Source: Pseudoramibacter alactolyticus (GTDB lineage Bacteria; Bacillota; Clostridia; Eubacteriales; Eubacteriaceae). Taken from it: a stretch of DNA of 64,000 nucleotides. Below the pieces are notes generated by a model. That model searched no databases. It saw nothing but the letters and a program-made list of their open reading frames with translations, and was not told where the DNA came from. Location of the stretch: NCBI RefSeq assembly GCF_050908235.1, contig NZ_CP194340.1; one strand, given 5' to 3'. A program made the position numbers and the translations under genes. Of this stretch, positions 17,858 to 26,738 are shown one piece after another (the first letter of the stretch is position 1; each line of letters starts with the position of its first letter).

Positions 17858-18499
17858 TCACCCCAGGATCCACGAAAAAACCGGATTTAAAATCGCACCA
17901 TAAAGATTCAGAATCCCGCTGACAATCGGCGTGATGACGGCGCCGAAAACCCCGGTGAACATCAAAATCAAAAGCACCCAATAGCCGTAATGGGAAAACG
18001 CCGCATAACGCCGCTGTGCTTCATAGGGTAAAAACTCCTGAAGCACCTGGGATCCATCCAGCGGCGGAATCGGAATTAAATTGAAAATGCCGAACATCAC
18101 GTTGTACAGGTAAATGTTCTGCAGGATCAGCTGCAAAATCATATTGTTTAGCGGCAGGCAAGCGTCATAGGCTGCCATCCCGATAAAACCCAGAAGGAGA
18201 TTTGTCAGACAGCCCGAAAGGGCCACCGCGATCATCCCCTTGCGCCGGTCTTTAAAATTGTCGGGATTGACCGGCACCGGCTTGGCCCAGCCAAAGCGAA
18301 CGAAAACCAGCGCCAGCAGCCCGATAGGATCAATGTGTCTGAGCGGATTAAGGGTCAATCGGCCGGCCAATTTCGGCGTGTCATCTCCCATGGCTTCAGC
18401 GGCATAGCCGTGGGCCGCTTCGTGAAAGCAGATCGCGATGAGAATGCCCGGAATCGAAAAGATCAGATTTAAAAAATAGTCGCTTGAAAAATGAAACAT
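17858..18499 (-). CDS. Site-2 protease family (M50) membrane metalloprotease
   Basis: A 213-residue integral membrane zinc protease of the short Firmicutes M50 type (YwhC-like). The zinc motif HEAAH is in the first transmembrane helix (about residue 25), and the third ligand lies in NLIPIPPLDGSQ in the later helix. Four to five hydrophobic segments are visible. The substrate is not known for this branch. It lies 3 bases after lysA and 3 bases before scpA, in the same operon. Ribosome site before 18499 is weak (GGAATGG), so coupling to lysA is likely. Confidence 0.88.
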   Translation of the reverse strand: MFHFSSDYFLNLIFSIPGILIAICFHEAAHGYAAEAMGDDTPKLAGRLTLNPLRHIDPIGLLALVFVRFGWAKPVPVNPDNFKDRRKGMIAVALSGCLTNLLLGFIGMAAYDACLPLNNMILQLILQNIYLYNVMFGIFNLIPIPPLDGSQVLQEFLPYEAQRRYAAFSHYGYWVLLILMFTGVFGAVITPIVSGILNLYGAILNPVFSWILG

Positions 18500-18502
18500 T
18501 GT

Positions 18503-19771
18503 CTATAACCATTCCGGAACCCGGTCAAAATGCAGGAGTTCCTCATCCGTTTCCCGCTCGACGATCACCGCATCCCGATCGCCGGACAACAGCACCACCG
18601 CCGGCCGCCCAAAGCGGTTGTAAACGCTGGCCATCGTGTAATTATAAGCCCCGGTATTCGTCACCATCAATGTGTCGCCCACTGTCGGCTGATTGAGCGG
18701 CATTTCCGCGATAAGCTGATCGTTTTCGCAGGCGCGTCCGCTGATCCGACAGGATTCCAGCTGCTCCTCCGCTTTGCCGTTACAGATAAATGCTTCGTAT
18801 TGCGCCCCGTAGAGGGCCGGCCGAGGATTGTCGTTCATACCGCCGTCAATCGCCACGTATTTGCGAACCCCCGGGATGGTCTTCACCGTTCCCACGGTAT
18901 AAAGGGTTACCCCCGCTTCACAAGCGATAAACCGGCCGGGCTCCACCACCAGTTTCGGACATTCAAGGCCCTCCGCCCGGCACCACTGTTTGACATGGTC
19001 CACCATCTGTGGAATATACTTGAGGGTATCAAAGCTTTCATCACCGGTCAGATAGGGGATGCCGAAACCGCCGCCGAGATTCAGCGTGGTCAAGGGCACA
19101 CCCTCCTGCACCAGTGCCTGATAGAGGCTTAGCATGCGGTCTGCCGCGAGCACAAAGGGTTTATCATCCACAATCTGCGAGCCGATGTGACAATGCAGCC
19201 CGTCGACGGTGATGCCGCGCATCTGCGATGCCTTGCGCACCACGGCCTTCGCCTGCTGATAGGGAATCCCAAATTTGGAATCCTCTGTCCCCGTCTGGAT
19301 CAGCTCGTGGGTATGGGCCTCCACGCCGGGCGAAATGCGAAACATGATGGCGATTTCTGCCCCGGTTTCTGCCTGAATCGTTTCAAGGCGGGCAAGTTCA
19401 TCCTCGCTGTCGACAACAATGTGCCCGACCCCATATTCAACCGCATAGCGCAGTTCGTCCACACGCTTGTTATTGCCGTGAAAACAAATGCGCTCCGCCG
19501 GGAATCCCGCTTTTAAAGCGGTCATGATTTCCCCGCGGGAAACCGTATCCAGCGAAATGCCTTCTGAAGCAATAATCCGGCACATCGCCAGGTTGGTAAA
19601 GGCCTTCCCCGCATAATTGATATCGTAAGCCACGCCGGTTAAATCAAACGCCTTTCTGATCGCCTTAATGCGGTCGCGGATTATATCCTCGCTCATCACA
19701 TAGAGCGGGGTTCCGTATTTTTTTGCCAGGGCAACCGTATCAAATCCTGCAAATGTTAAATTCTCTGCCAT
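18503..19771 (-). CDS. lysA: Diaminopimelate decarboxylase
   Basis: PLP enzyme (fold III) that converts meso-diaminopimelate to L-lysine. The N-terminus has TPLYVMSEDIIRDR and the PLP lysine in INYAGKAFTNLAM; other motifs are HCHIGSQ, LNLGGGFGIPY, EPGRFIACEAG and DGGMNDNPRPALYGA, and the second active-site cysteine region SCRISGRACENDQLIAE. Length 422 is typical. Start ATG at 19771 after GAGGAG. It heads the operon that continues to plsC. Confidence 0.95.
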   Translation of the reverse strand: MAENLTFAGFDTVALAKKYGTPLYVMSEDIIRDRIKAIRKAFDLTGVAYDINYAGKAFTNLAMCRIIASEGISLDTVSRGEIMTALKAGFPAERICFHGNNKRVDELRYAVEYGVGHIVVDSEDELARLETIQAETGAEIAIMFRISPGVEAHTHELIQTGTEDSKFGIPYQQAKAVVRKASQMRGITVDGLHCHIGSQIVDDKPFVLAADRMLSLYQALVQEGVPLTTLNLGGGFGIPYLTGDESFDTLKYIPQMVDHVKQWCRAEGLECPKLVVEPGRFIACEAGVTLYTVGTVKTIPGVRKYVAIDGGMNDNPRPALYGAQYEAFICNGKAEEQLESCRISGRACENDQLIAEMPLNQPTVGDTLMVTNTGAYNYTMASVYNRFGRPAVVLLSGDRDAVIVERETDEELLHFDRVPEWL

Positions 19772-19843
19772 GCGTTAACTCCTCGTCATCGATTTATTTG
19801 TGTGAATTCGCCGCAATCATGGCCGCGGCGCAATAGAAAATAA

Positions 19844-19882
19844 GAGGTGATCTGTGGCCGTTTCGACGCCATCGATCACCTC
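19844..19882 (-). terminator. Probable terminator of the NUDIX gene
   Basis: Minus strand GAGGTGATC (19874-19882) pairs with GATCACCTC (19844-19852), with inner TGGC/GCCA pairing, followed by TTATTTTC. The T-tract is imperfect, so read-through into lysA is possible. Confidence 0.6.
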
Positions 19883-19890
19883 AATAATGT

Positions 19891-20418
19891 TTAAGAATGT
19901 GAGAAATAATAACCTAAGGCGCAAACGGTTTTTGCGTCTGTAAAATACTGTTTGTCGTAAAGTGCGCGGACCGTTTGAATGGGCAGGCGAACCACCTCAA
20001 TAAATTCATCGTCATCGGCTTCAAGCGCTTGATGCTCAAGCTGCGTGGCAATAAAAAGAAAGGTTTCTTCATCGCAGCAACCGGGTGTCGGCCAGACTTT
20101 GCCGCAGGGAATTAACGCTGTCGGTTTCAGTCCGATTTCTTCCTGCAATTCACGCGTGCCGGTCATCTCCGGTGTCTCTTTGCCCTCCATCAAGCCAGCC
20201 GGGATCTCCAGCAGATAATCTTCAATCGCGGAGCGATATTGCTTGACAAAAAGCATCGTGTCGCCATCAACCGGCAATACACCAACACCGTTACGATGTT
20301 TAACGATTTCCCGCTTGGCCAGCTTGCCATTGGGCAGCTCGACGGTATTCAACTTTAAATCGAGAATTTTTCCCGCGTAAAGCACTTCCGATGTGACGAT
20401 TTTCTCTTCATTATCCAA
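19891..20418 (-). CDS. NUDIX hydrolase, ADP-ribose pyrophosphatase type
   Basis: Likely hydrolyses ADP-ribose to AMP and ribose 5-phosphate. The Nudix box is visible as GLMEGKETPEMTG-TRELQEEIGL (G-x5-E-x7-REL-x-EE-x-G), followed by the ADPRase-like proline region VWPTPGCCDEETFLF. Length 175. The start appears to be a TTG at 20418 with GGAG 5 bases upstream. It is 9 bases after nrdR and probably co-transcribed with ftsZ and nrdR. Confidence 0.88.
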   Translation of the reverse strand: MDNEEKIVTSEVLYAGKILDLKLNTVELPNGKLAKREIVKHRNGVGVLPVDGDTMLFVKQYRSAIEDYLLEIPAGLMEGKETPEMTGTRELQEEIGLKPTALIPCGKVWPTPGCCDEETFLFIATQLEHQALEADDDEFIEVVRLPIQTVRALYDKQYFTDAKTVCALGYYFSHS

Positions 20419-20427
20419 AGGATCTCC

Positions 20428-20880
20428 TCATTCGGCCATGAGCTTATCCAGCTCACTTTTAAAAGTTTCGACGTCTTTAAACTCGCGATACACGGACGCA
20501 AAGCGCACATAGGCCACTTGGTCAATCTTCTTGAGCTCATTCATCACCCGCTCGCCGATATAAATGGATGATACTTCTTTGTCTTCAATCTGATACAATT
20601 CCCGTTCCAGATTGTCAACCAGCTTTTCAATCGTCGCAATGGCAACTGGGCGTTTTTCGCAGGACTTGATGATTCCATTGTAAATTTTATTGCGGTCATA
20701 GGGTTCCCGCTGTCCGCTTTTCTTCACAACAATGAGCGGAATGTTTTCAATCCGCTCATAGGTCGTGAATCTTTTTTTACAATGTTCACATTCTCGTCGG
20801 CGTCGAATCATCGTGTTGTCATCGGCAGGTCTGGAATCAATGACTTTGCTGCCGTCGTAATTGCAAAACGGGCACTTCAT
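20428..20880 (-). CDS. nrdR: Transcriptional repressor NrdR
   Basis: Represses ribonucleotide reductase genes when dATP is high. It has the N-terminal zinc ribbon (MKCPFCNYDGSKVIDSR and CEHCKKRFTTYER) and the ATP-cone domain (VVKKSGQREPYDRNKIYNGI). Length 150 is typical. ATG at 20880, 3 bases after the ftsZ stop. No NrdR box or reductase gene was noticed nearby. Confidence 0.97.
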   Translation of the reverse strand: MKCPFCNYDGSKVIDSRPADDNTMIRRRRECEHCKKRFTTYERIENIPLIVVKKSGQREPYDRNKIYNGIIKSCEKRPVAIATIEKLVDNLERELYQIEDKEVSSIYIGERVMNELKKIDQVAYVRFASVYREFKDVETFKSELDKLMAE

Positions 20881-20883
20881 ACC

Positions 20884-21984
20884 TTAGTCTTCTTTATTTA
20901 AAAACGTCGGAATGGTAAACAGATCTTTCGAATCGTTTCTGGCCGGCTGTACGTTTCTGTTCGGCTGTTTCTGAGCACGCTGCTGGGACTGGGCGCCTTC
21001 TTTGATCGCCTTTAATTCTTCGCTTTCTTCTGCCGGCAAAAATCCGGTTGCGATCACCGTGATCTGGATTTCGTCGCCCATGCTTTCATCGATGGTAGCC
21101 CCAAAAATTACGTTTGCGTCTTCGTCGCAGGCTTCGCGCGCGATGGTTGCCGCTTTATCCACTTCAAACAAGGAGAGATCATCACCGGCTGTGATATTGA
21201 GCAGCACACCGGTTGCCCCGTTGATTTCGGTTTCGAGCAAAGGGCTCAAAATCGCTTCCTTGGCAGCTTCTTCCGCGCGGTTTTCGCCGGTAGCGCGGCC
21301 AACACCCATGTGCGCCAGGCCCGCGTCCTGCATGATGGTTTTCACATCGGCAAAGTCAAGACTGACAAGACCCGGCATGGAAATCAAATCGGAGATGCTC
21401 TTAACCCCCTGAAGCAGAACGTCATCCGCCAGCTTAAAAGCTTCTCTTAATGAGGTGGATTTATCTGCCATCCGCAGCAAACGGTCATTTGGAATGGTCA
21501 CCAACGCATCGACGTTATCTTGAAGGAAGTCGCAGGCAATTTGCGCATTGCGCATGCGAACCCGCCCTTCGAAGGAGAATGGTTTCGTCACAACGCCAAT
21601 GGTCAAAATACCCATTTCCTGCGCAATTTTAGCGATAATCGGCGCAGCTCCGGAGCCAGTGCCGCCGCCCATGCCAGCCGTTACGAAAAGCAGGTCCGTG
21701 CCCTGAATCACTTCGGCAATAGCATCTCGGCTTTCCTCCGCAGAGCGCTGTCCCATTTCCGGGTTTCCGCCGGCACCCAGACCACCGGTTGTTTTTTCGC
21801 CGATTTGCAGACGCTTTTCTGCCAATGTCAGGGCAAGCGCCTGATTGTCCGTATTAATCGAAACAAAATCCACGCCCTTCAGCCCGGATTCAATCATGCG
21901 GTTGACGGCATTATTTCCGCCGCCGCCAATGCCGACAACACGAATTTGAGCAAAATTATCGTTGTAGTTGTCCAGTTCTATCAC
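20884..21984 (-). CDS. ftsZ: Cell division protein FtsZ
   Basis: Tubulin-like GTPase that forms the division ring. It shows VVGIGGGGNNAVNRM, the GTP-binding GMGGGTGSGAAP, the T7 loop (MPGLVSLDFADVKT) and a C-terminal binding peptide DLFTIPTFLNKED that docks partners such as SepF. Length 366. The start is a GTG at 21984 after AGGAGG. ftsA is absent beside it. It is the first gene of a unit with nrdR and the NUDIX gene, served by two promoters upstream. Confidence 0.98.
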   Translation of the reverse strand: MIELDNYNDNFAQIRVVGIGGGGNNAVNRMIESGLKGVDFVSINTDNQALALTLAEKRLQIGEKTTGGLGAGGNPEMGQRSAEESRDAIAEVIQGTDLLFVTAGMGGGTGSGAAPIIAKIAQEMGILTIGVVTKPFSFEGRVRMRNAQIACDFLQDNVDALVTIPNDRLLRMADKSTSLREAFKLADDVLLQGVKSISDLISMPGLVSLDFADVKTIMQDAGLAHMGVGRATGENRAEEAAKEAILSPLLETEINGATGVLLNITAGDDLSLFEVDKAATIAREACDEDANVIFGATIDESMGDEIQITVIATGFLPAEESEELKAIKEGAQSQQRAQKQPNRNVQPARNDSKDLFTIPTFLNKED

Positions 21985-22063
21985 TTTACTTCCTCCTGGT
22001 TCTCACATCTATATTGCTTATTTTAATGGGTTTGCTTTATTTTCTTATGGTTTATACCGTTTT

Positions 22064-22092
22064 ATTGTATCGTTTTCTACTGGATATTTCAA
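22064..22092 (-). promoter_or_regulatory. ftsZ promoter P1 (proximal)
   Basis: Minus strand -35 TTGAAA (22087-22092), 17-base spacer, -10 TACAAT (22064-22069), about 80 bases before the GTG. Confidence 0.7.
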
Positions 22093-22125
22093 GCGCGTAA
22101 ACAATTTTTACAGTATTCTTTTTTT

Positions 22126-22154
22126 ATAATAACCCTTCTTTTTTAACTTTGCAA
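22126..22154 (-). promoter_or_regulatory. ftsZ promoter P2 (distal)
   Basis: Minus strand -35 TTGCAA (22149-22154), 17-base spacer, -10 TATTAT (22126-22131). Tandem with P1 in the 233-base AT-rich gap after ftsQ. Confidence 0.6.
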
Positions 22155-22217
22155 TACAGCAAGATTTTTTTTGCATTTTTTATGAATGTTTTTTCATTTT
22201 TATGCCAAACAGCTTGA

Positions 22218-23000
22218 CTAACGATTCTTGACAATTGGATAAGGGCCGGTTGTCAAATCCACGTTCATATTGCTCTGCTTCTGAGAAAACAATGTTTGAA
22301 TATAATCCATGTGCTTCTGCAGGTTCCCGACACTGACCACCTCGATATTGAGGTTCGATTTGGTAATGATTCGATAGGTATTATCCGACGTATAAGCCAC
22401 TTCGGATACCTTTGTCAACATGCCGCCGGCTTCCAATGTCTTTAGAATAGCAAACGCTTCATCTTGCCTGCGCCAGGGCGCAAACGACAGAGTCTCGCCC
22501 GAACGATAACGCCCCTTCAACGTCAAACCCGAGAGCAAAGGCACATTCGTGTTGCTCAAATAGGGCGACGTCATCACCACTTTTCGCCGATTGTTGACGT
22601 AATAAATCTGCGATCCATTGTTGACGGCACACAAAATCGGCATTTCTTTCACATCGACAACCAGCGTGTTCGGAAACGCCCGCACGATGGCAACGCTTCG
22701 CACGTGAAGACTATCTTTGATATCGGCCGCCAACTCGTTGAGATTGACCGTTAAAATGTTCTGACCGATGGCCGTCGCCGCCTGATCCTTTACGGTCTGG
22801 TCATCTATGGTGACGTTACCTCGAATCTTGATGTTGCGAATGGTCAAATCCACAGGCTGCACCGTCCCGGAAAGCCAGTAACCGCCAACGCCCAAAATAG
22901 TGCCTGACACAATCATAATGAACAGAATGCGCAAAAACCGCTTGCGTTTGCTTTTTTTTAGGCGCTTGGCAATGCGCGCTCGCTTTGGGTCCTCTGCCAC
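22218..23000 (-). CDS. ftsQ: Cell division protein FtsQ/DivIB
   Basis: Membrane-anchored division protein linking the FtsL/FtsB-type partners to septal wall synthesis. A basic cytoplasmic N-terminus (KRLKKSKRKRFLR) is followed by one transmembrane helix (ILFIMIVSGTILGVGGYWL), a POTRA domain (VDLTIRNIKIRGNVTIDDQTV) and the beta domain with VVDVKEMPILCAVN. I prefer the GTG at 23000, preceded by AAGGGGGTGA, an almost perfect anti-Shine-Dalgarno match; a GTG at 23027 is the alternative. Last gene of the dcw run, next to murG. Confidence 0.88.
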   Translation of the reverse strand: MAEDPKRARIAKRLKKSKRKRFLRILFIMIVSGTILGVGGYWLSGTVQPVDLTIRNIKIRGNVTIDDQTVKDQAATAIGQNILTVNLNELAADIKDSLHVRSVAIVRAFPNTLVVDVKEMPILCAVNNGSQIYYVNNRRKVVMTSPYLSNTNVPLLSGLTLKGRYRSGETLSFAPWRRQDEAFAILKTLEAGGMLTKVSEVAYTSDNTYRIITKSNLNIEVVSVGNLQKHMDYIQTLFSQKQSNMNVDLTTGPYPIVKNR

Positions 23001-23032
23001 CGGCTCACCCCCTTCACCATTTCGCACGATGC

Positions 23033-24142
23033 CTACTCACCCATCAGAGCGAGCGCCTTTTCAACAATGCGTTCATCCGCATCCAGTTTTGCGTAGGTCA
23101 GTGCCTTTTGGGCCATCGCCCGGCGCTTATCCGCATCGCCGATCAGCGCCTCAGCTGCCGCGATCAATCCTCTGCCGCTCAGATCCTTTTCCTCGATGAC
23201 GATGGCAGCTCCGGCTCTCGCCATGGCCACCGCGTTAAATTTCTGATGATCCCCTGCCGCATAGGGGTACGGAATCAAAATGCACGGCGTTCCGGACGCA
23301 GCCATTTCTGCAATGGAGGAAGCGCCGGAGCGCCCGATGATCAGATCCGCCGCCCCCATTAATGTCGGCATCTCGTTGGAGTAGGCCAGCAAGTGGCAGT
23401 TGGTGCCGTCGCCCCAGGGAATATGATCGGCATCCAGTGCCCGTGTCACCACTTCCCATTGCTTCTTTCCCGTCAGCTGGTAAAGCTGAACCTGCGGCCG
23501 TCCCGCGTAATGTGCCGTCACCGCGCGCATCGCGCCATTGATCGCGACCGCACCCTGGCTGCCGCCCATGGCCAACACCATGACGGCGTCATCAGCCAGC
23601 CCCAGTCGCTCCCGCATCACCTGGCGGTCGATATGCTTGAAATCGTCCCGCACCGGATTCCCGCAAAGCACGGTTTTTCCCGCCGGGAAATAGGCCGCCG
23701 CTTCTTCAAATGTCAATGCGACGCAATCGGCCGTCTTGGCTGCCATACGGTTGGATTTTCCCGGATAGGCATTTTGTTCGTGGATCAGCGTCGGCACTTT
23801 CATTTTCGCCGCTTCCCGGAGCAGAATCCCGGAGGTGAATCCGCCGGTGCCGATTACCAGCTGCGGCCGATACGCCTTGATGAGCCTCCGCGAATCCAGC
23901 GCGCTGAGCAGAATATTTTTAACCGCGATCGCCTTTTTAATCAAGCCGCGTTGAAAGCCGCTGGCGTTAATAAACGCCATTGGATAACCGTATTGGGGCA
24001 CGATATCCTTTTCCATTCCCACGTGCGATCCCACAAAGGTGATCTCAATATCCGGCCGATGCTTTTTCAGGCAGGCCGCAATGGCCAGACCCGGATAAAT
24101 ATGGCCGCCGGTTCCCCCGGCTGCAATGAGCACGCTTTTCAT
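23033..24142 (-). CDS. murG: UDP-GlcNAc:lipid I N-acetylglucosaminyltransferase
   Basis: Adds GlcNAc to lipid I to make lipid II at the inner face of the membrane. It has the GT28 N-terminal GGTGGHIYPGLAIA, the G-loop VIGTGGFTSGILLREA, and the acceptor/UDP site region IGRSGASSIAEMAASGTPCILIPYPYAAGDHQ. Length 369. The ATG overlaps the ftsW stop in ATGA with AGAGG upstream. Confidence 0.97.
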   Translation of the reverse strand: MKSVLIAAGGTGGHIYPGLAIAACLKKHRPDIEITFVGSHVGMEKDIVPQYGYPMAFINASGFQRGLIKKAIAVKNILLSALDSRRLIKAYRPQLVIGTGGFTSGILLREAAKMKVPTLIHEQNAYPGKSNRMAAKTADCVALTFEEAAAYFPAGKTVLCGNPVRDDFKHIDRQVMRERLGLADDAVMVLAMGGSQGAVAINGAMRAVTAHYAGRPQVQLYQLTGKKQWEVVTRALDADHIPWGDGTNCHLLAYSNEMPTLMGAADLIIGRSGASSIAEMAASGTPCILIPYPYAAGDHQKFNAVAMARAGAAIVIEEKDLSGRGLIAAAEALIGDADKRRAMAQKALTYAKLDADERIVEKALALMGE

Positions 24143-25269
24143 TTTTGACCTCTTTTCGTTCGCTGCCGGCCTGAACGCCGGCGCTTTCCCGAATGCATTC
24201 CCCGCGAAAGATTGACAATCGGCCCGACCATCATGAACAAAATGACCATGGAGGTGCCGCCGGCACTGATAAAAGGCAATGCCATGCCCGTTACCGGCAT
24301 GATGGACGTGGCCACGCCGATGTTTACAATCACTTGGAAGCCCAGCAAAGCGATGACCGAGCTGGTGTATAGATAGCCGAATTCATCCTTCGAGCTGTTG
24401 GCGATTTTAAACCCGCGATACAAAATATAGCCGAAGAGAACAAGCAGCAGCACGCAGCCGATCAGGCCGCACTCTTCGCCGATATTCGCAAAGATAAAAT
24501 CGTTTTGCAGCTCGGGCAGAAAAAGCAGCTTCTGTTTGCCGTTGCCCAGGCCCCGACCGAAGATCCCGCCGGAACCAATGGCCAGAAGCGACTGGGAAAT
24601 CTGATAATTGAGGCCGTTCTGCCCGAAAAAGACGTTCAGCCGCTCCATTCGCCAGGGTTCTTTAATCAACAGCGCTCCAATCCCCGCGCCCATCACCGCG
24701 ATATAGGGCAGAAAAAAGCGGAAGGGAATCCCGCCGAAAAACATCACGAAGAGCATCGCGACCCCGATGGCCATCGCCGCGGACAATGACGGCTCAATAG
24801 CGGCCAAGACACAAATCACAAGCATCGGCACGATGCAATACAAAGTATATTTCGAAAAGCGCTTCTTAACCTCTGGCTTTTGCGAGATCACCGTGCTTAA
24901 ATACAAAACGCCGGTGAATTTCGCGAACTCCGAAGGCTGAAAGGTCATAAATCCCAGGGAAATCCACCGCTTGGCGCCGTTCACCTCCATACCGACGACC
25001 AAAACCGCAGCCAACAACAAAATCGTAACGATGAGAAGCGTGCAGGCCAGCCTGAAATTATTCCACCTGCGGTAATTTTTCCGGCTCACCAGCCACATCA
25101 CAAAAATCCCAAGAACCACGAAAAAGGCTTGCTTGAGAAAAAGCGACAATCCGTTGCTGCTCTCCACGCTCGACGTGTACATACTGGCCGAGAAAACCAT
25201 GAGCAAACCAAAGCCACTCAAGATCAGCAAAGCGGTCACAAAATATTTATCCGGCTGACGGCTTCCCAT
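24139..25269 (-). CDS. ftsW: Lipid II polymerase FtsW (SEDS family)
   Basis: Septal peptidoglycan glycosyltransferase with about ten membrane helices. Visible SEDS features are GVEVNG-type GMEVNGAKRWISLGFMTFQPSE, the QSLLAIGSGGIFGRGLGNG loop and PVTGMALPFISAGGTSM near the end. Length 376, with a very basic C-terminal tail (SGKRRRSGRQRTKRGQK). ATG at 25269 after GGAGG. Placed between murD and murG in the dcw cluster, which argues for FtsW rather than RodA. Confidence 0.95.
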   Translation of the reverse strand: MGSRQPDKYFVTALLILSGFGLLMVFSASMYTSSVESSNGLSLFLKQAFFVVLGIFVMWLVSRKNYRRWNNFRLACTLLIVTILLLAAVLVVGMEVNGAKRWISLGFMTFQPSEFAKFTGVLYLSTVISQKPEVKKRFSKYTLYCIVPMLVICVLAAIEPSLSAAMAIGVAMLFVMFFGGIPFRFFLPYIAVMGAGIGALLIKEPWRMERLNVFFGQNGLNYQISQSLLAIGSGGIFGRGLGNGKQKLLFLPELQNDFIFANIGEECGLIGCVLLLVLFGYILYRGFKIANSSKDEFGYLYTSSVIALLGFQVIVNIGVATSIMPVTGMALPFISAGGTSMVILFMMVGPIVNLSRGMHSGKRRRSGRQRTKRGQK

Positions 25270-25331
25270 GCCTGCCTCCTTCAGTGAATGCGTCGATTGT
25301 CAACGACACGCCGACGAACAGTGCTTCCATC

Positions 25332-26705
25332 TCATCCGCGAACCAATTGCTTAAACAGATTGCCTCGGTCTTCATAATTCGCAAACATATCCCAGCTGGC
25401 GCAGGCCGGCGAAAGCAGCACCGCATCCCCCGGTGCGGCCGCCGCCTTGGCCTTAGCCACCGCTTCCGGATAGTCTGCCACAAGCGAATAGTCTTTAAAT
25501 CCGGCCGCCTCCGCCGCCTCCGCCATGGCCTTGGCTGTATCCCCGATGAGCAGCAGCTTCTTGACCTTCACCGTCACAAGTTGCATCATCCGGGTGTAAT
25601 CTTCCTGTTTATCGTAGCCGCCGGCGATGAGAATCGTCGGTTTTGTCATGGCGTTAAGCGCTGTGATGGCCGCATCGGTATTGGTCCCCTTAGAGTCGTT
25701 GATATAATCCACGCCGCCAATGGTCGCCACAAACTCCTGACGGTGTTCCACGCCCTTAAACGCTCTGAGTGTTTTCTGGATGATGACCAGCGGCACCCCC
25801 ATGAAATACGCCAGGCCGATCGCCGCCATGGCGTTCATTACATTGTGCGGCCCCTTAATGCCCAGCGCTTCCTCGGTGATCACGGCCGTATCCTGATCGG
25901 CGTCCGTACCCTCCGCGATCATCAGCGTCTGACCTTTCAGGTAAATCCCCTTTTCCGGCCGTCCCTTCAGACTAAACCAGATTTTTCGGGACGGAGCCTT
26001 TCTGACACAGCGCACCACGTCCGCATCGTCTGCATTGACCACCAGAATATCTTCTGCCGACTGATTTTCAAAAATGCGGGCCTTCGCCGCATAGTAATTT
26101 TCCAGGGTGCCGTGCCGGTTGAGGTGATCCGGTGCCAGATTTAAAATCGCCGCCGCTTTCGGCGCGAAGGTATCGATGGTTTCCAGCTGAAAGCTGGAAA
26201 GCTCACTGACAAAAAGATCCGCCGCAGTGGATGTCCTCACATGCTTGGATACGGCTTCGCCGATGTTCCCCACGGTATACACATGGGCATAACGGGAATC
26301 CTGCTCGAAAATTTTGCCCGTCAATGTGGTCGTGGTGGTTTTGCCGTTGGTCCCCGTGATCCCCACAAAGGGCGTATCCGTCAGGCGATAGGCCATTTCC
26401 ACCTCGCTGATCACCGGAATTCCCCTGCGATAAGCCTCCTGAATGGCCGGAATCGTCAGCGGCACGCCGGGACTCGGCACCACCGTATCGACGCCGGCAA
26501 GGGCCGTTTTCGGCAGCTGGTGGCCAAAAAGGCAGGTCAGATGGGTTTTGGGCAACGCTTCAAAAGGCTCCAAAAAATTTTCCGAAGCTGAAAGCGCCTC
26601 ATAATCCTTCGTATCTGTTAAAATCACCGCACTGCCTGCGGCTAACAAGGCCTCAGTTACCGCAACGCCTGTTCTCTCGGCACCAATCACCAAAACTGTT
26701 TTCAC
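25332..26705 (-). CDS. murD: UDP-MurNAc-L-alanine:D-glutamate ligase
   Basis: Adds D-glutamate to UDP-MurNAc-L-Ala with ATP. It has an N-terminal Rossmann-like domain (VLVIGAERTGVAV), the Mur ATPase P-loop GITGTNGKTTTT, the ELSSFQLETID region, NLAPDHLNRHG and the C-terminal domain with INDSKGTNTDA and LLSPACASWDMFANYEDRG. Length 457. The start is a GTG at 26705 after GAGAGG. Confidence 0.97.
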   Translation of the reverse strand: MKTVLVIGAERTGVAVTEALLAAGSAVILTDTKDYEALSASENFLEPFEALPKTHLTCLFGHQLPKTALAGVDTVVPSPGVPLTIPAIQEAYRRGIPVISEVEMAYRLTDTPFVGITGTNGKTTTTTLTGKIFEQDSRYAHVYTVGNIGEAVSKHVRTSTAADLFVSELSSFQLETIDTFAPKAAAILNLAPDHLNRHGTLENYYAAKARIFENQSAEDILVVNADDADVVRCVRKAPSRKIWFSLKGRPEKGIYLKGQTLMIAEGTDADQDTAVITEEALGIKGPHNVMNAMAAIGLAYFMGVPLVIIQKTLRAFKGVEHRQEFVATIGGVDYINDSKGTNTDAAITALNAMTKPTILIAGGYDKQEDYTRMMQLVTVKVKKLLLIGDTAKAMAEAAEAAGFKDYSLVADYPEAVAKAKAAAAPGDAVLLSPACASWDMFANYEDRGNLFKQLVRG

Positions 26706-26738
26706 GCTGCCACCTCTCTATTCAAATGGATTTCCTGC